A DNA stretch of 64,000 bases from Eubacterium multiforme (GCF_030813415.1 NZ_JAUSUF010000012.1:36622-100621), one strand, 5' to 3'. Shown: positions 48,311 through 57,244, counted from the first letter of the stretch. Numbers and translations: made by a program. Notes: generated by a model from the letters alone, not told the origin.

Positions 48311-50584
48311 TTAATTCCACTCCTTAGGAATTAGACTTTTATATTTTGATGTTAAATATCTATCATCAATAAGAAGAGCTTTTCCTTCATCCTCTTCAGT
48401 TCTAATAACCCTACCTACTGCTTGAAGAACTTTATTTATTCCTGGATAAATATATGAATAATCATATCCCTTTTTTTCAAAGTAATCTTTAATTATTTCT
48501 CTTTCAATAGAAATTTTAGGATATCCTACACCTATAATAATAGTACCAATTAACATATCCCCTGGTAAATCTATCCCCTCTGAAAATATTCCACCAAGTA
48601 CACAAAAACCTACTAAATTATTTTTAGTTCTAAATTCATTAATAAAATTTTCTCTATCACTTTCAGTCATTTCTCTACTTTGAACCATTTTAGTATATCC
48701 TTCAAACTCCTCATTTAATCCATTAATAAATAACTCTAAATAATCATATGAAGGGAAAAACACTAAACAATTTCCATTAACATCTTTTAAAAATCCTCTA
48801 ATTTGTTCTTCTACATTTTTAATTGTATTTTTTCTAAATTTAAATCTAGTATTAACAGAACACAAATTCACATCAAATTTACTACTATCAAAGGGTGATT
48901 TTAACCTTAACCTATAGGATTCCTCATTGCCACCTAATAACTCTATATAGTAATCAATAGGAGCTAATGTTGCTGAAAATATTACTGTTCCCTTTATTAT
49001 ATCTGTAATATTTTTTATTTTTTCTGCTGGATTAACACAAAATAAAGTTATATTAACTTCTTCTTTGTATGTATCTATATAAGTTACATAATCCTCTCCA
49101 TAATATTCACTTATTCCAAGGAACTTATTTATATCAAAATAAAGGTCTATGAATTCATCATAATATTCTTCACCTTTTAATTTAATTAATAAATCTTCAC
49201 TTTCAGTTATAAATTTTCTTAAATCTTTATACAACTTTTTAGGTTCTTCTTTTTGATAATAATTATTTTCTTCTCTACTTTCACATTCTCTTCTAAGCTC
49301 TACAAAATAAGAATTTATTCTATTTACTATTTTATAAATGTTTGGAACCTTACCTTTAATCTTTCTTCTAATATATAAGATTTTTGATTTACTTAAAGTT
49401 GCTGAATACATGCTTCTTCCTCTATCAACTAAGTTATGTCCCTCATCAATAAGTAAGGCAATTTCATCACCCATATCTTCTACAACTCTTTTTAAGCCTA
49501 CTCTCTTATCAAAAATGTAATTATAATCGCAAATTACTCCGTCGCACCAATTAATCATATCTAAAGAAAGTTCAAAGGGGCATATTTCATGTTCCTTACT
49601 TAATTTTGTTATAAGTTCCCTATCAATATGACCACTTTTCTTTAATAAATCATATATTACAGCCTTACTTTTATCATAATAAGAAGCTGCATATTTGCAC
49701 TCATCTGGATTACAACTAACTTTATCATTTAAGCAAATCTTTTGCTTTGCAGTTAAAGTAATACTTCTAAAGTCTAATCCCTCTTCCCTAAGAATATTAA
49801 ATGTATTTTCTGCAACCTCACCATTTACTGTCTTTGCTGTTAAATAAAAGATCTTCTCCTTTATTCCTTCCCCTAAAGCTTTAACAGAAGGAAATATTGT
49901 AGATATAGTCTTACCAATTCCAGTAGGTGCCTGAGCAAATAGTACTTTACCATCCCTCATAGTTCCATAAACAGCTTTGGCAAGTTTTAATTGACCTTCT
50001 CTATATTTCTTAAAGGGAAATTCTAACCTCTTTATTGAGTTATTTCTCTTATCTCTATGATTTACTGATAATACTATGTATTTTTCATATTTAAGCATTA
50101 TTTCATTTAAGAATTCTTCTAAATCCTTTAATGAATATCTTCTCCTAAAACTTTTAACTTCATCACTTTCTAATTGATAATAACTTAACTGTATATCTAT
50201 AGTTTCTATATTATTTTGAATAGAATATATATACCCATAAACTTTAGCTTGAGCCCAATGTAATTCATTATCGTCATTAATTTCCAATAAAGGTTTATAG
50301 GTTGACTTAATTTCTTCAATTATAATATCATTTCCTTCATGGATTATACCATCAGCTCTACCTTCAAGTTTTAGAAGGAAGCTTTCAAGCTCAAATTCTT
50401 CACTTAAATAAACTTCCTTCTCATATTTTTCAAAAATCTTCTCATTACTTTTTTGAAGCTTTTGATGAGCTCTTATTCCTAAAACAGCTCTTTTTGAAGT
50501 TGAAAATCTACTATCAATACTTCCATTTTTAAGTATAAATTCTACTAATCCTCTTACAGATTCTCTTATAACTTCCTTTTCCAT
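48311..50584 (-). CDS. XPD/DinG-like helicase with N-terminal PD-(D/E)XK nuclease
   Basis: This 757-residue protein joins a RecB/Cas4-like nuclease domain to an XPD-type superfamily 2 helicase. The nuclease core shows H40, GRADGI (75-80), IIEEIK (88-93) and QAKVYGY (112-118). The helicase has Walker A APTGIGKT (about 219-226), DEGH (380-383), VIFSATLAP and QAVGRVIRTEEDEG. Cysteines C284, C291, C296 and C335 match the position of the XPD iron-sulphur cluster. It likely unwinds DNA in a repair pathway. The nuclease fusion means it may also cut. It differs from ordinary DinG, which has an exonuclease of another fold or none. It forms a single-gene unit between two convergent neighbours. Confidence 0.87.
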   Translation of the reverse strand: MEKEVIRESVRGLVEFILKNGSIDSRFSTSKRAVLGIRAHQKLQKSNEKIFEKYEKEVYLSEEFELESFLLKLEGRADGIIHEGNDIIIEEIKSTYKPLLEINDDNELHWAQAKVYGYIYSIQNNIETIDIQLSYYQLESDEVKSFRRRYSLKDLEEFLNEIMLKYEKYIVLSVNHRDKRNNSIKRLEFPFKKYREGQLKLAKAVYGTMRDGKVLFAQAPTGIGKTISTIFPSVKALGEGIKEKIFYLTAKTVNGEVAENTFNILREEGLDFRSITLTAKQKICLNDKVSCNPDECKYAASYYDKSKAVIYDLLKKSGHIDRELITKLSKEHEICPFELSLDMINWCDGVICDYNYIFDKRVGLKRVVEDMGDEIALLIDEGHNLVDRGRSMYSATLSKSKILYIRRKIKGKVPNIYKIVNRINSYFVELRRECESREENNYYQKEEPKKLYKDLRKFITESEDLLIKLKGEEYYDEFIDLYFDINKFLGISEYYGEDYVTYIDTYKEEVNITLFCVNPAEKIKNITDIIKGTVIFSATLAPIDYYIELLGGNEESYRLRLKSPFDSSKFDVNLCSVNTRFKFRKNTIKNVEEQIRGFLKDVNGNCLVFFPSYDYLELFINGLNEEFEGYTKMVQSREMTESDRENFINEFRTKNNLVGFCVLGGIFSEGIDLPGDMLIGTIIIGVGYPKISIEREIIKDYFEKKGYDYSYIYPGINKVLQAVGRVIRTEEDEGKALLIDDRYLTSKYKSLIPKEWN

Positions 50585-50625
50585 ATTTAATTCCTCTCAA
50601 ACTTATCTTTAGCTATAATTATACA

Positions 50626-50772
50626 TTACTTTTCAAATTTACTCATAACATTAGATAAATTATTTATGCTATTTGTAAGTATTTCCAATTTCCCCTCTAT
50701 CCTAATAAGTAAATACATTGATATTGCTATAGGAAACCCAACATTTCCAACTATTTGAATAAAATCATCCAT
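50626..50772 (-). CDS. YvrJ family small membrane protein
   Basis: This 48-residue protein starts at the ATG complementary to 50770-50772 behind AAGGAGGGATGATAAG. It reads MDDFIQIVGNVGFPIAISMY, then a basic/acidic turn (RIEGKLEI) and an amphipathic C-terminus. It matches the YvrJ family of very short membrane proteins of unknown function, common in Bacilli and Clostridia. It lies 41 bases upstream of the helicase start on the same strand. Confidence 0.85.
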   Translation of the reverse strand: MDDFIQIVGNVGFPIAISMYLLIRIEGKLEILTNSINNLSNVMSKFEK

Positions 50773-50879
50773 CTTATCATCCCTCCTTATAATTATAAAT
50801 ATGCCAATTTATAATTATAAAAAAAATTTCTCTTAACTTTCTTACTTAATTATAAAATATTTATTTCATCCAACCTAAA

Positions 50880-50912
50880 AAGGCACTAGGATATATTTTA
50901 TCCTAGTACCTT
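50880..50912 (-). terminator. Terminator after the YkvI-like transporter
   Basis: AAGGTACTAGGATA and TATCCTAGTGCCTT pair with one mismatch and are followed by TTTTT on the minus strand. Confidence 0.8.
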
Positions 50913-50936
50913 TAAAATTTTAATTACTATATATTA

Positions 50937-52082
50937 TTAAACTTCTAATTTTCTTTTTGCCATAAAATCCTTTATATTTTTGAAAAGCATAAAGGCTATA
51001 AGTATTGCACCTACATATCCATTAACAACATATATAACATTGATTAATGCTCTAAATGGAATAAATAATCCAATTATAAGCCCAACTACTCCAAGGACTA
51101 TTGTTAAAATCTTAAATTTTTTTGTACCTTCATCTGCAAATCTTGATGCTGGATTATATAAAAGTGGTACAGCTGTTGTATATATACCTGCAAATACAAC
51201 AATTGCAAAAATAGATGCAAATGGTTTCCATATTTTAGATGCTAAAATTAAATTTGGAATATCCGCATTCCACACATATTTTACGCCATTTATTGTAGTA
51301 TTTATATTTGCTATTTGTGCAAATGAAACAAGTGCTATAGCTATACAAACTGCTACTGTTCCTCCTATTATTCCATAATTAAGTTCCTTTTCTTTATTTT
51401 TTGATCCTAATGCTGATGTAAAACTTGCAAACCATAATAGTACAAATCCTGCATAGGATAATCCTGACATTAACCAATTTGACCCTGCATTTTTAATTGT
51501 TTCACCATTTATTGCACCAGCATATGCTCCAGATTTTATTACTTCTAATCCTTCACCTATATTAGATCCATCTTTAAAGCATGTTATTAACCCAATTATA
51601 ATGCAAAGTATTACTATGGCTGGTCCAACTATTCCAATGGCATCTACTAATGAGTTAAGTCCCTTTGATACTGTAAATATAACAAGTACCACAAGAATTG
51701 TTCCACCTACCCACTGGGGAATCTCATACTGCTGATTTAATGTTGATGCTGCTCCTCCAACCATAACAAAGAAAGACATGTAGCAAAAAAGTGTAGAATA
51801 ATAATCACAAAATGTTCCTACATATTTACCACAAAAATATTTATAAACATCATTACCTCTTTCAAAATGCTGCTCTGCACCTGCTTTAGAAAAATTAAAA
51901 TTATAATATAAAAAAGCTACTGCAAAAACTAATATTACAAGAATATTTTTTGTTCCATAAGCTGTGTAGTATTGTATTATTTCCTGTCCTGTAGCAAATC
52001 CTGAACCAATGGTAAATGCGATAATAGCTCCAGCTAAAATTATTACTTTTTTCCAATTTATCTTTTCATAATTCTCATTCAT
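50937..52082 (-). CDS. YkvI-family amine/amino-acid transporter
   Basis: This transporter of the APC superfamily has about ten membrane segments. It carries the family signature GSGFATGQEIIQYYTAYG near the N-terminus (about 20-37 from the chosen start), where unwound-helix substrate binding occurs in this fold. The open frame extends ten codons upstream, but AAAGGAGTG lies six bases before the ATG at 52080-52082 (381 residues). It lies downstream of grdB with a terminator between, in the Grd cluster. By position it probably imports the amine or amino acid that the Grd proteins reduce. No substrate can be read from the sequence. Confidence 0.82.
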   Translation of the reverse strand: MNENYEKINWKKVIILAGAIIAFTIGSGFATGQEIIQYYTAYGTKNILVILVFAVAFLYYNFNFSKAGAEQHFERGNDVYKYFCGKYVGTFCDYYSTLFCYMSFFVMVGGAASTLNQQYEIPQWVGGTILVVLVIFTVSKGLNSLVDAIGIVGPAIVILCIIIGLITCFKDGSNIGEGLEVIKSGAYAGAINGETIKNAGSNWLMSGLSYAGFVLLWFASFTSALGSKNKEKELNYGIIGGTVAVCIAIALVSFAQIANINTTINGVKYVWNADIPNLILASKIWKPFASIFAIVVFAGIYTTAVPLLYNPASRFADEGTKKFKILTIVLGVVGLIIGLFIPFRALINVIYVVNGYVGAILIAFMLFKNIKDFMAKRKLEV

Positions 52083-52171
52083 AATCAACACTCCTTTAAT
52101 ATTTATTTTCATTTAATTCCCACATAATCCAAAAATTCAATTTATCTTTTTAAACTATTAGGTTTTAAAAA

Positions 52172-52202
52172 TACGGTGCACAGCTTATCCCTACGCACCG
52201 TA
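52172..52202 (-). terminator. Terminator after grdB
   Basis: TACGGTGC pairs with GCACCGTA across a 15-base loop, followed by TTTTTA on the minus strand. It lies between grdB and the transporter gene and may limit readthrough. Confidence 0.7.
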
Positions 52203-52221
52203 ATTTAAAATTAAAGGATTA

Positions 52222-53541
52222 TTATAAATTATCTTTTTCAAATATAGTTTGTTCTGTTACAGGTATAGTAAGTGCCTTTAATGCCCTTTTAACCATCTTC
52301 TTACGTAATTTTTTAGAATCAATATCCCCAAGTCTTGGATCTCCAAGCGGATAAGGAATACCTACACCAGGAATTATACGATTTGCCCCTATAGTTACTG
52401 AAATTGGAACTACAGTTGCCATATGAACTACTGGAATACCATACTTTTCTATACCTTTAACCATTGTTGCACCGCAACGTGTACAAGTTCCTCATGTGCT
52501 AACAAGTATAACTCCATCAACATGTTCATCAATAAATTTTTTACCTATTTCATCCCCAAACTTTGCAGCTGAACCTGTTGCTGTTCCTGTTCCTGTTGTA
52601 GAGCAAAAATACTCAACAAGGTCTCCAAATTCTCCTTCTTCTTTAAGTTCACGAAGTACATCAAGTGGTACTACTAAATTAGGATTTTCCATAACAAATT
52701 GTCTATCATATCCACCATGTATAGTAGTGAATTTTTCTGAAGTCATTTCATCCATTCCTTCAATTGAATAAACTCCAAATTTAGTTGCATTTGAAGATTC
52801 TATATGATCTGGATTACCTACTGGAACAATCCCACCTGAAGTTACAATAGCAATTTTAGCCTTCTTTATATCTTCAATAGGCTCTGCTGGTTCAACTTTA
52901 TCAAATGTAGGCATAGGAAGATCTGTTTTAAATTCATCACCTTTTATCTTTTTAACTAACATATTTATAGCTCTTTCAGATCCTCTTTCATCTGCAAAAT
53001 AATTTACTCTAATTCCTCTTTCATGATATCCTTCAACATCTGGTCCTAAAATTTCTTCTCCTGTAGCTATTTTCTTAATTATATTAGCCATTTTTTTCAT
53101 TACATTTCTCATATCAGCTGATGAATTACCTGTTTTTACAATAATTACATCCTTTTTAAACATATCAGTTCCTGGATTTTCTTCATATTCTGCTGTAATT
53201 ACTGGAATTCCTAATCTTTCTTCTACAGCCTTACAAATAGTTCCACAAGCAACTCCATAACGTCCTGCATTAAAAGCTGGACCTGCAACGAAAATATCTG
53301 GATTTACTTTTTTCACCATTTCAATTATAGTATCTGTTGCTGTATCAAGATTCTCTCCAAAGTAATTATCTCCACAAATTATTGTTGCTGCTATATCATA
53401 TTCGTCCCCTAAAGCACTTTTTAAAGCTTTTCCAGGTCCTACAATACCATCTCTCATTTCTGGCATATAGTCAGCTTTTTCTTCTCCTCCAATTCCTGCA
53501 AAGAATTGGTTTATATAATGTACTATCTTATACTTAGCCAT
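52222..53541 (-). CDS. grdB: Glycine/sarcosine/betaine reductase component B, selenoprotein subunit
   Basis: This is a 439-residue selenoprotein read through an in-frame UGA at 52492-52494 (residue 350). The frame before the UGA and the frame after it are the same. The joined sequence VST-U-GTCTRCGATMVKG gives the UxxCxxC active site of GrdB, GrdF and GrdH. Immediately after the UGA, GTTGC-GGT-GCAAC forms a stem-loop whose GGT loop begins 18 bases after the UGA, as expected for a bacterial SECIS. The subunit binds and activates the amine substrate for reductive cleavage. A program that ignores recoding would report two genes (53541-52492 and 52464-52222). It follows grdE by 16 bases. Confidence 0.93.
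52466..52494 (-). promoter_or_regulatory. Sec codon and SECIS-like hairpin in grdB
   Basis: The UGA is at 52492-52494. The perfect 5-bp stem GTTGC/GCAAC (52474-52478 with 52466-52470) closes a three-base loop GGT. The distance to the loop (18 bases) and the guanine-rich loop fit bacterial SelB-binding elements. Confidence 0.75.
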
Positions 53542-53557
53542 AGTTATCTCTCCTTTC

Positions 53558-54844
53558 TTAATATCCTCTAGCAGCTAATTTATTAAATCCATTAGCTATT
53601 GTTGATGCAATAATAATTTGAAGTTCTGCTTCAAAAGATCCATCTGGATTTACACATCCAGCCCAACCACCAATTTGATTTTCAATATATTCCATTGTTC
53701 CAATTACTTTGTCCATAACAGGGAAATTAAGTGTAGCATTTCCTTGTCCACATGATGCAAGAGCTGTAGCTTCTGCACATGTATCTGCAAGAGATTGAGA
53801 TTTACCATCTTTTCCTGGGAATTCATCAGTTATAAGAACAACTTTTATTCCTTTCTCCTCTACTTTACGGCAATTCATCATAAGGTCAGTATCTGGATTT
53901 CCATAACCTTCTTCAGTTATAATAACTCCATCAAGTTCCATCCATTCTGCAATTTTGGCAACCATATCAGAATGTCTTTCTTTGTCTGAAAGGAATACGT
54001 TTTCATTAGTAAGAATAACTCCCATAAAATTAATATCTTTTCCATGATGTTTATAGCAGTCTTCTATAACCGGATTGTGAAAGTGATGATATGTTGTAAC
54101 TTTATCACATGGTGCAACACAGTTTCCTGAAATTATAGCTCCATCCATTATTTCTGTTGGATACATAAATGTAGGAACAAAGTTCTTTGCATCTACACCA
54201 TAATAATAAGTATCATGCAAAAGTCCTTGAGACTGAAGCATGTGAACATATCCTATTTTAGGTAGGTCTGGGTACATTTTTGCTTGTTCAAATATAGATT
54301 TTGTTTCAAAGGTTTGAATTTCATCTGGATTAAGATTTTTAGCTACTTCCCCTAAGTATGTGGCTACTTTAAGTCCTGCAAGACGTCCAGCCTTCTCATA
54401 TACATGAGTTTCTAAATTTTCCTTAGGTTCAATTACTACACAAAGATTTACTGTTTTTGAAAAAGGGCAATATTCTGCTGCTGGTCCACTCATATCAATT
54501 ACACCTTCTTGGAACCCAACTATACGGCCTACAGTTACTACTGTACAACCTTCAAGTGCATGAGTTCTTCCAGATCCAACTGTAGGAGTAACCTTTCCAA
54601 TTACACCTGGGAATATTTCTCCACCACTTACTTTTGTCCTTGGCTCAATAACGTCTTTTACTGGAGTAATTCTAGTGCTATCTCCAGGTCTTGCAATGTC
54701 AAGGTGACAACCTATAAGCTTGTCATCTTCTAAAACCATAGATTCAACTTCTTCTTTATTTACATAAAGAATGTTATCTTTTATAAAAGTATTCTCTGCA
54801 AATTGAATATCTTTTATAAAGATTTTACCTAATTCTAATTTCAT
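53558..54844 (-). CDS. grdE: Glycine/sarcosine/betaine reductase component B, alpha/beta proprotein
   Basis: This 428-residue proprotein (GrdE/GrdG/GrdI family) is cleaved to give the beta and alpha subunits of component B, leaving a pyruvoyl-type carbonyl. The known cleavage is at an Asn-Cys bond. The matching site here is SGNCVAPCDKVTTYHHF (around residue 240). Other family stretches are HLDIARPGDSTRITPVKDVIEPR near the N-terminus and CVNPDGSFEAELQI at the end. The N-terminus MKLELGKIFIKDIQF is typical. The ATG follows AAGGAGGAAG. The gene has a 185-base leader with a 44-bp palindrome and two operator-like sites. Which of glycine, sarcosine or betaine is the substrate cannot be told. Confidence 0.9.
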   Translation of the reverse strand: MKLELGKIFIKDIQFAENTFIKDNILYVNKEEVESMVLEDDKLIGCHLDIARPGDSTRITPVKDVIEPRTKVSGGEIFPGVIGKVTPTVGSGRTHALEGCTVVTVGRIVGFQEGVIDMSGPAAEYCPFSKTVNLCVVIEPKENLETHVYEKAGRLAGLKVATYLGEVAKNLNPDEIQTFETKSIFEQAKMYPDLPKIGYVHMLQSQGLLHDTYYYGVDAKNFVPTFMYPTEIMDGAIISGNCVAPCDKVTTYHHFHNPVIEDCYKHHGKDINFMGVILTNENVFLSDKERHSDMVAKIAEWMELDGVIITEEGYGNPDTDLMMNCRKVEEKGIKVVLITDEFPGKDGKSQSLADTCAEATALASCGQGNATLNFPVMDKVIGTMEYIENQIGGWAGCVNPDGSFEAELQIIIASTIANGFNKLAARGY

Positions 54845-54862
54845 AAAAATCTTCCTCCTTTA

Positions 54863-54906
54863 TTTTTTTATACTAATGTTATCTAGATAACATTAGTATA
54901 AAAAAA
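54863..54906. promoter_or_regulatory. Perfect 44-bp palindrome with operator core
   Basis: Twenty-two bases on each side of 54884/54885 match perfectly. The core is GTTATC-TA-GATAAC (54878-54891). It lies in the grdE leader, 18 bases before the ATG. On either strand the 3' side is an A run, not T, so it is unlikely to be a terminator. It could be an operator or an RNA hairpin near the ribosome binding site. Confidence 0.8.
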
Positions 54907-55011
54907 CTTATAATTTATATTATTTGAAAACTTAAATGATAATAAATGAGGACTTATGAAATACTTAGGATGAAAATATTATTAGACTTTAATATAATTT
55001 AGAAACTTTAT

Positions 55012-55064
55012 GTTATCGTGATAACTTATAATTCTACTATATACCTAACTAATGTTAAAATCAA
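55012..55064 (-). promoter_or_regulatory. grdE promoter with second operator-like site
   Basis: TTGATT (55059-55064), a 17-base spacer and TATAGT (55036-55041) form a plausible promoter on the minus strand. Ten bases downstream, GTTATC-AC-GATAAC on the minus strand (55012-55025) has the same arms as the core of the 44-bp palindrome. A TetR-type repressor gene lies directly upstream. Confidence 0.65.
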
Positions 55065-55176
55065 TAAGTTTTAAGAATATTTGTATTATTCTGAATATTA
55101 TGGGTTTTAGTAATACATAAATAAACTCCTTCATTAAAAAGTATATGTACACAATATAAAAATATTAATTATTAAA

Positions 55177-55206
55177 AAAAAAGATAACATTTAAGCTATC
55201 TTTTTT
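55177..55206 (-). terminator. Terminator after the TetR gene
   Basis: AAAAAAGATAGC and GTTATCTTTTTT pair with one G-U, then more T follows on the minus strand. Confidence 0.8.
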
Positions 55207-55257
55207 CAAAATTTATATATAAAAAATTTTTTCTTCTATTATATATAGTTTTATTTA

Positions 55258-55959
55258 TTAATCTGAAAAGTTACTTTTATATCCTTTATATCCCTTTAAA
55301 TCTGATGCAAGATTAAATACTGTTATTTCAAGGTCAGATATAAATTCATTTACTCTACTATTTATATCTTCAGGATTAATACCTTCATCAAGTATTGTTT
55401 TTAAATATCCCTTATAAAGAGTACAGGATATTCTATTCATTTGTGTAGCATTTTTTAATGATAATGCTCCTTCTGAAATACACATTTTGCAAACTTCAAA
55501 ATCTCTTCCCATAAAATCTGATGTTTGTAACATCTTATAAAAAAAACTATTAGTATATTTTATATCCTCTGGAAACATACTATAATATTCTTGTATAGAA
55601 TTAGTAAAATTTCCACTATCAAATGTAAAAAATAATAGATTATAAGCTTCTGGATTTGAAAAAGCTTCTCTTGCATAGCAATCCCATATACCTACATATA
55701 TATCCCAAACATTTTTCCAATGTTTCTGAGCTTCATTAAGTCTATTTATATATCCTGTAAGCACTCTAAGTTCAGCAAAATATAAAAGTTCTTCTCTACT
55801 GCTAAAATATCTATAAAGGCTAGCTGATGAACAACCTAATTCTTTTGCTATACGCCTAATTGTTACTGCATTTATACCTTCTTTTTCAATAATTTCATAA
55901 GTTTTTTCAATATATTCTTTCCTTGAAAGACCTTTAAAATAATTCAAATTTAAATCCAT
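55258..55959 (-). CDS. TetR/AcrR family regulator of the Grd cluster
   Basis: This 233-residue regulator has an N-terminal TetR helix-turn-helix (about 14-60: KTYEIIEKEGINAVTIRRIA, then KELGCSSASLYRYFSSREELL). A helical ligand-binding domain follows, with two cysteines close together in EVCKMCISEGA. It lies between grdX and grdE on the same strand. Two identical GTTATC-N2-GATAAC repeats lie in the grdE promoter/leader, and these are its most likely sites. Whether it represses or activates, and its ligand, are not known. The start follows AGAAGGGATAATAAGCGAT. Confidence 0.85.
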   Translation of the reverse strand: MDLNLNYFKGLSRKEYIEKTYEIIEKEGINAVTIRRIAKELGCSSASLYRYFSSREELLYFAELRVLTGYINRLNEAQKHWKNVWDIYVGIWDCYAREAFSNPEAYNLLFFTFDSGNFTNSIQEYYSMFPEDIKYTNSFFYKMLQTSDFMGRDFEVCKMCISEGALSLKNATQMNRISCTLYKGYLKTILDEGINPEDINSRVNEFISDLEITVFNLASDLKGYKGYKSNFSD

Positions 55960-56014
55960 ATCGCTTATTATCCCTTCTGTCCTTTCCCAAAAATTTTATA
56001 TAATTACCTTTAAT

Positions 56015-56404
56015 TTATAATATTTTTGGAATAATATTTTCAATAACTGAAAGATCAATAGTTTTAAAATCATAGGCAATACCTTCTTCATATTGCTTAG
56101 GAGTAGGTACAATTTCTTGCCACTGTCTAAAAGTATTTATACAATTTTCTATCATTATTATATCCTTTGTATTATCATTATTCTCCTTTGGATAAACAAC
56201 AACAGACCTATAAGGTGTCTGATTAGGTTTTAAACTTGAAGCCTGTGGATGTGTAAGTAGAATATGTCTATCATATATTAAATCTCGAGTATTAATTAAA
56301 ACTTCTTCATATGTATCTAAAAGTTTAATTTGTAATTTATCTTTATATTTTTGAGCTACTCGGTCATTATTAGTTATTATTATAGCTTTTTCTAATTCAA
56401 ACAT
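56015..56404 (-). CDS. grdX: GrdX family protein
   Basis: This 129-residue protein matches GrdX, a small soluble protein of unknown function encoded beside glycine reductase genes in amino-acid-fermenting Clostridia and Eubacteria. Landmarks are AIIITNNDRVAQKY at the N-terminus, ILLTHPQASSLKPNQTPYRSV in the middle and FRQWQEIVPTPKQY near the end. The ATG follows AAGGAGGTACATT. The gene is the most upstream of the Grd cluster and 55 bases from the TetR gene. It supports calling this a reductase cluster even though grdA, grdC and grdD are absent. Confidence 0.85.
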   Translation of the reverse strand: MFELEKAIIITNNDRVAQKYKDKLQIKLLDTYEEVLINTRDLIYDRHILLTHPQASSLKPNQTPYRSVVVYPKENNDNTKDIIMIENCINTFRQWQEIVPTPKQYEEGIAYDFKTIDLSVIENIIPKIL

Positions 56405-56564
56405 AATGTACCTCCTTCATTTATAAAAAAATAAAAATATTATATAATTATATAAGTTTTCATTTTATAATTAACCTATTATTTTAATTATATCATTAAT
56501 TACAAAACTAATTTCAATTAAGTACAATTTACTATATCTAATTTATATTTTAAAATAAAAAAAA

Positions 56565-56584
56565 GATGATGTTAAATCATCATC
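56565..56584 (-). terminator. Terminator after the DUF1836 gene
   Basis: GATGATG and CATCATC pair across a six-base loop with a run of eight T on the minus strand. Confidence 0.75.
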
Positions 56585-56590
56585 AATTAA

Positions 56591-57178
56591 TTAATCCTCA
56601 TGATATTCATTTACTATCTTTTGTACAAGTTTTTTAATTACACTTGCTTGAGCTATTAAAGATAATACTAGTAGAAATGTTCTAATTCTTTCTTCTTCAC
56701 TTCCATCTAATTTTAATTCTTTAATTATATCATCAAGTTTTTCTTCAGTATCTACAGATGTTGACAAAAATGAATCTAAACTTTCTTTTTGAGTTTCTGC
56801 AAACATCTTGTAGGCTGTTTCCCAAGATATTATATCATCACTTCTATCATTAATTTCATTGAATGCTAAACTAAAGACCTTCTTTATCTCTTCTGTTGTA
56901 AGTATTGGTCTCATATAACTTAATAAAACTAGTTGAACCAAATGTAATTTCGTATAGCCTCTTTTTTTACCATCCTCTGGCTTTGTTATAACTTCACTTT
57001 TTATATAGTTTTGAACTATATTGTTTGTATATTTGTCATCAACAAACTTATCATTTAAATAATCTATAACTTGTGATAAAAATAAATCGTATCTTGGCAA
57101 ATCATCATATGAAATCATACTATTTTTAGAGACTTCCGCAAGCTCAGTAATATAATCTGCGGTAACTTTTTTACTCAT
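56591..57178 (-). CDS. DUF1836 family protein
   Basis: This 195-residue soluble, mostly helical protein matches DUF1836. Landmarks are LPRYDLFLSQVIDYLND at about 27-43, VITKPEDGKKRGYTKLHLVQL (a MerR-like wing/turn region) and VLLSYMRPILTTEEIK. Family members look like DNA-binding regulators related to MerR, but no target is known. The start ATG follows AAGGGTGAATAAGA. A good promoter lies at 57216-57244. It is divergent from abrB, 578 bases away. Confidence 0.8.
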   Translation of the reverse strand: MSKKVTADYITELAEVSKNSMISYDDLPRYDLFLSQVIDYLNDKFVDDKYTNNIVQNYIKSEVITKPEDGKKRGYTKLHLVQLVLLSYMRPILTTEEIKKVFSLAFNEINDRSDDIISWETAYKMFAETQKESLDSFLSTSVDTEEKLDDIIKELKLDGSEEERIRTFLLVLSLIAQASVIKKLVQKIVNEYHED

Positions 57179-57215
57179 TCTTATTCACCCTTACCTCAAT
57201 TTAAATCTTAATATT

Positions 57216-57244
57216 ATTATATAGTATAAATAAACTTATTACAA
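57216..57244 (-). promoter_or_regulatory. DUF1836 gene promoter
   Basis: TTGTAA (57239-57244), a 17-base spacer and TATAAT (57216-57221) on the minus strand lie about 40 bases before the start codon. Confidence 0.65.

Larger units (their letters stand above)
54845..55257. other. grdE leader and promoter region
   Basis: A 413-base stretch holds the TetR-gene terminator, the grdE promoter and two matching inverted repeats described separately. No ORF is seen. Confidence 0.6.

Noticed and set aside
52464..52494. grdB as a pseudogene interrupted by a nonsense codon
   Set aside because: The UGA falls exactly at the UxxCxxC position, the frame is kept on both sides, and a SECIS-like hairpin follows.
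54863..54906. 44-bp palindrome as an intrinsic terminator
   Set aside because: On both strands the 3' side is followed by A, not T, and it lies just before a strong ribosome binding site for grdE.
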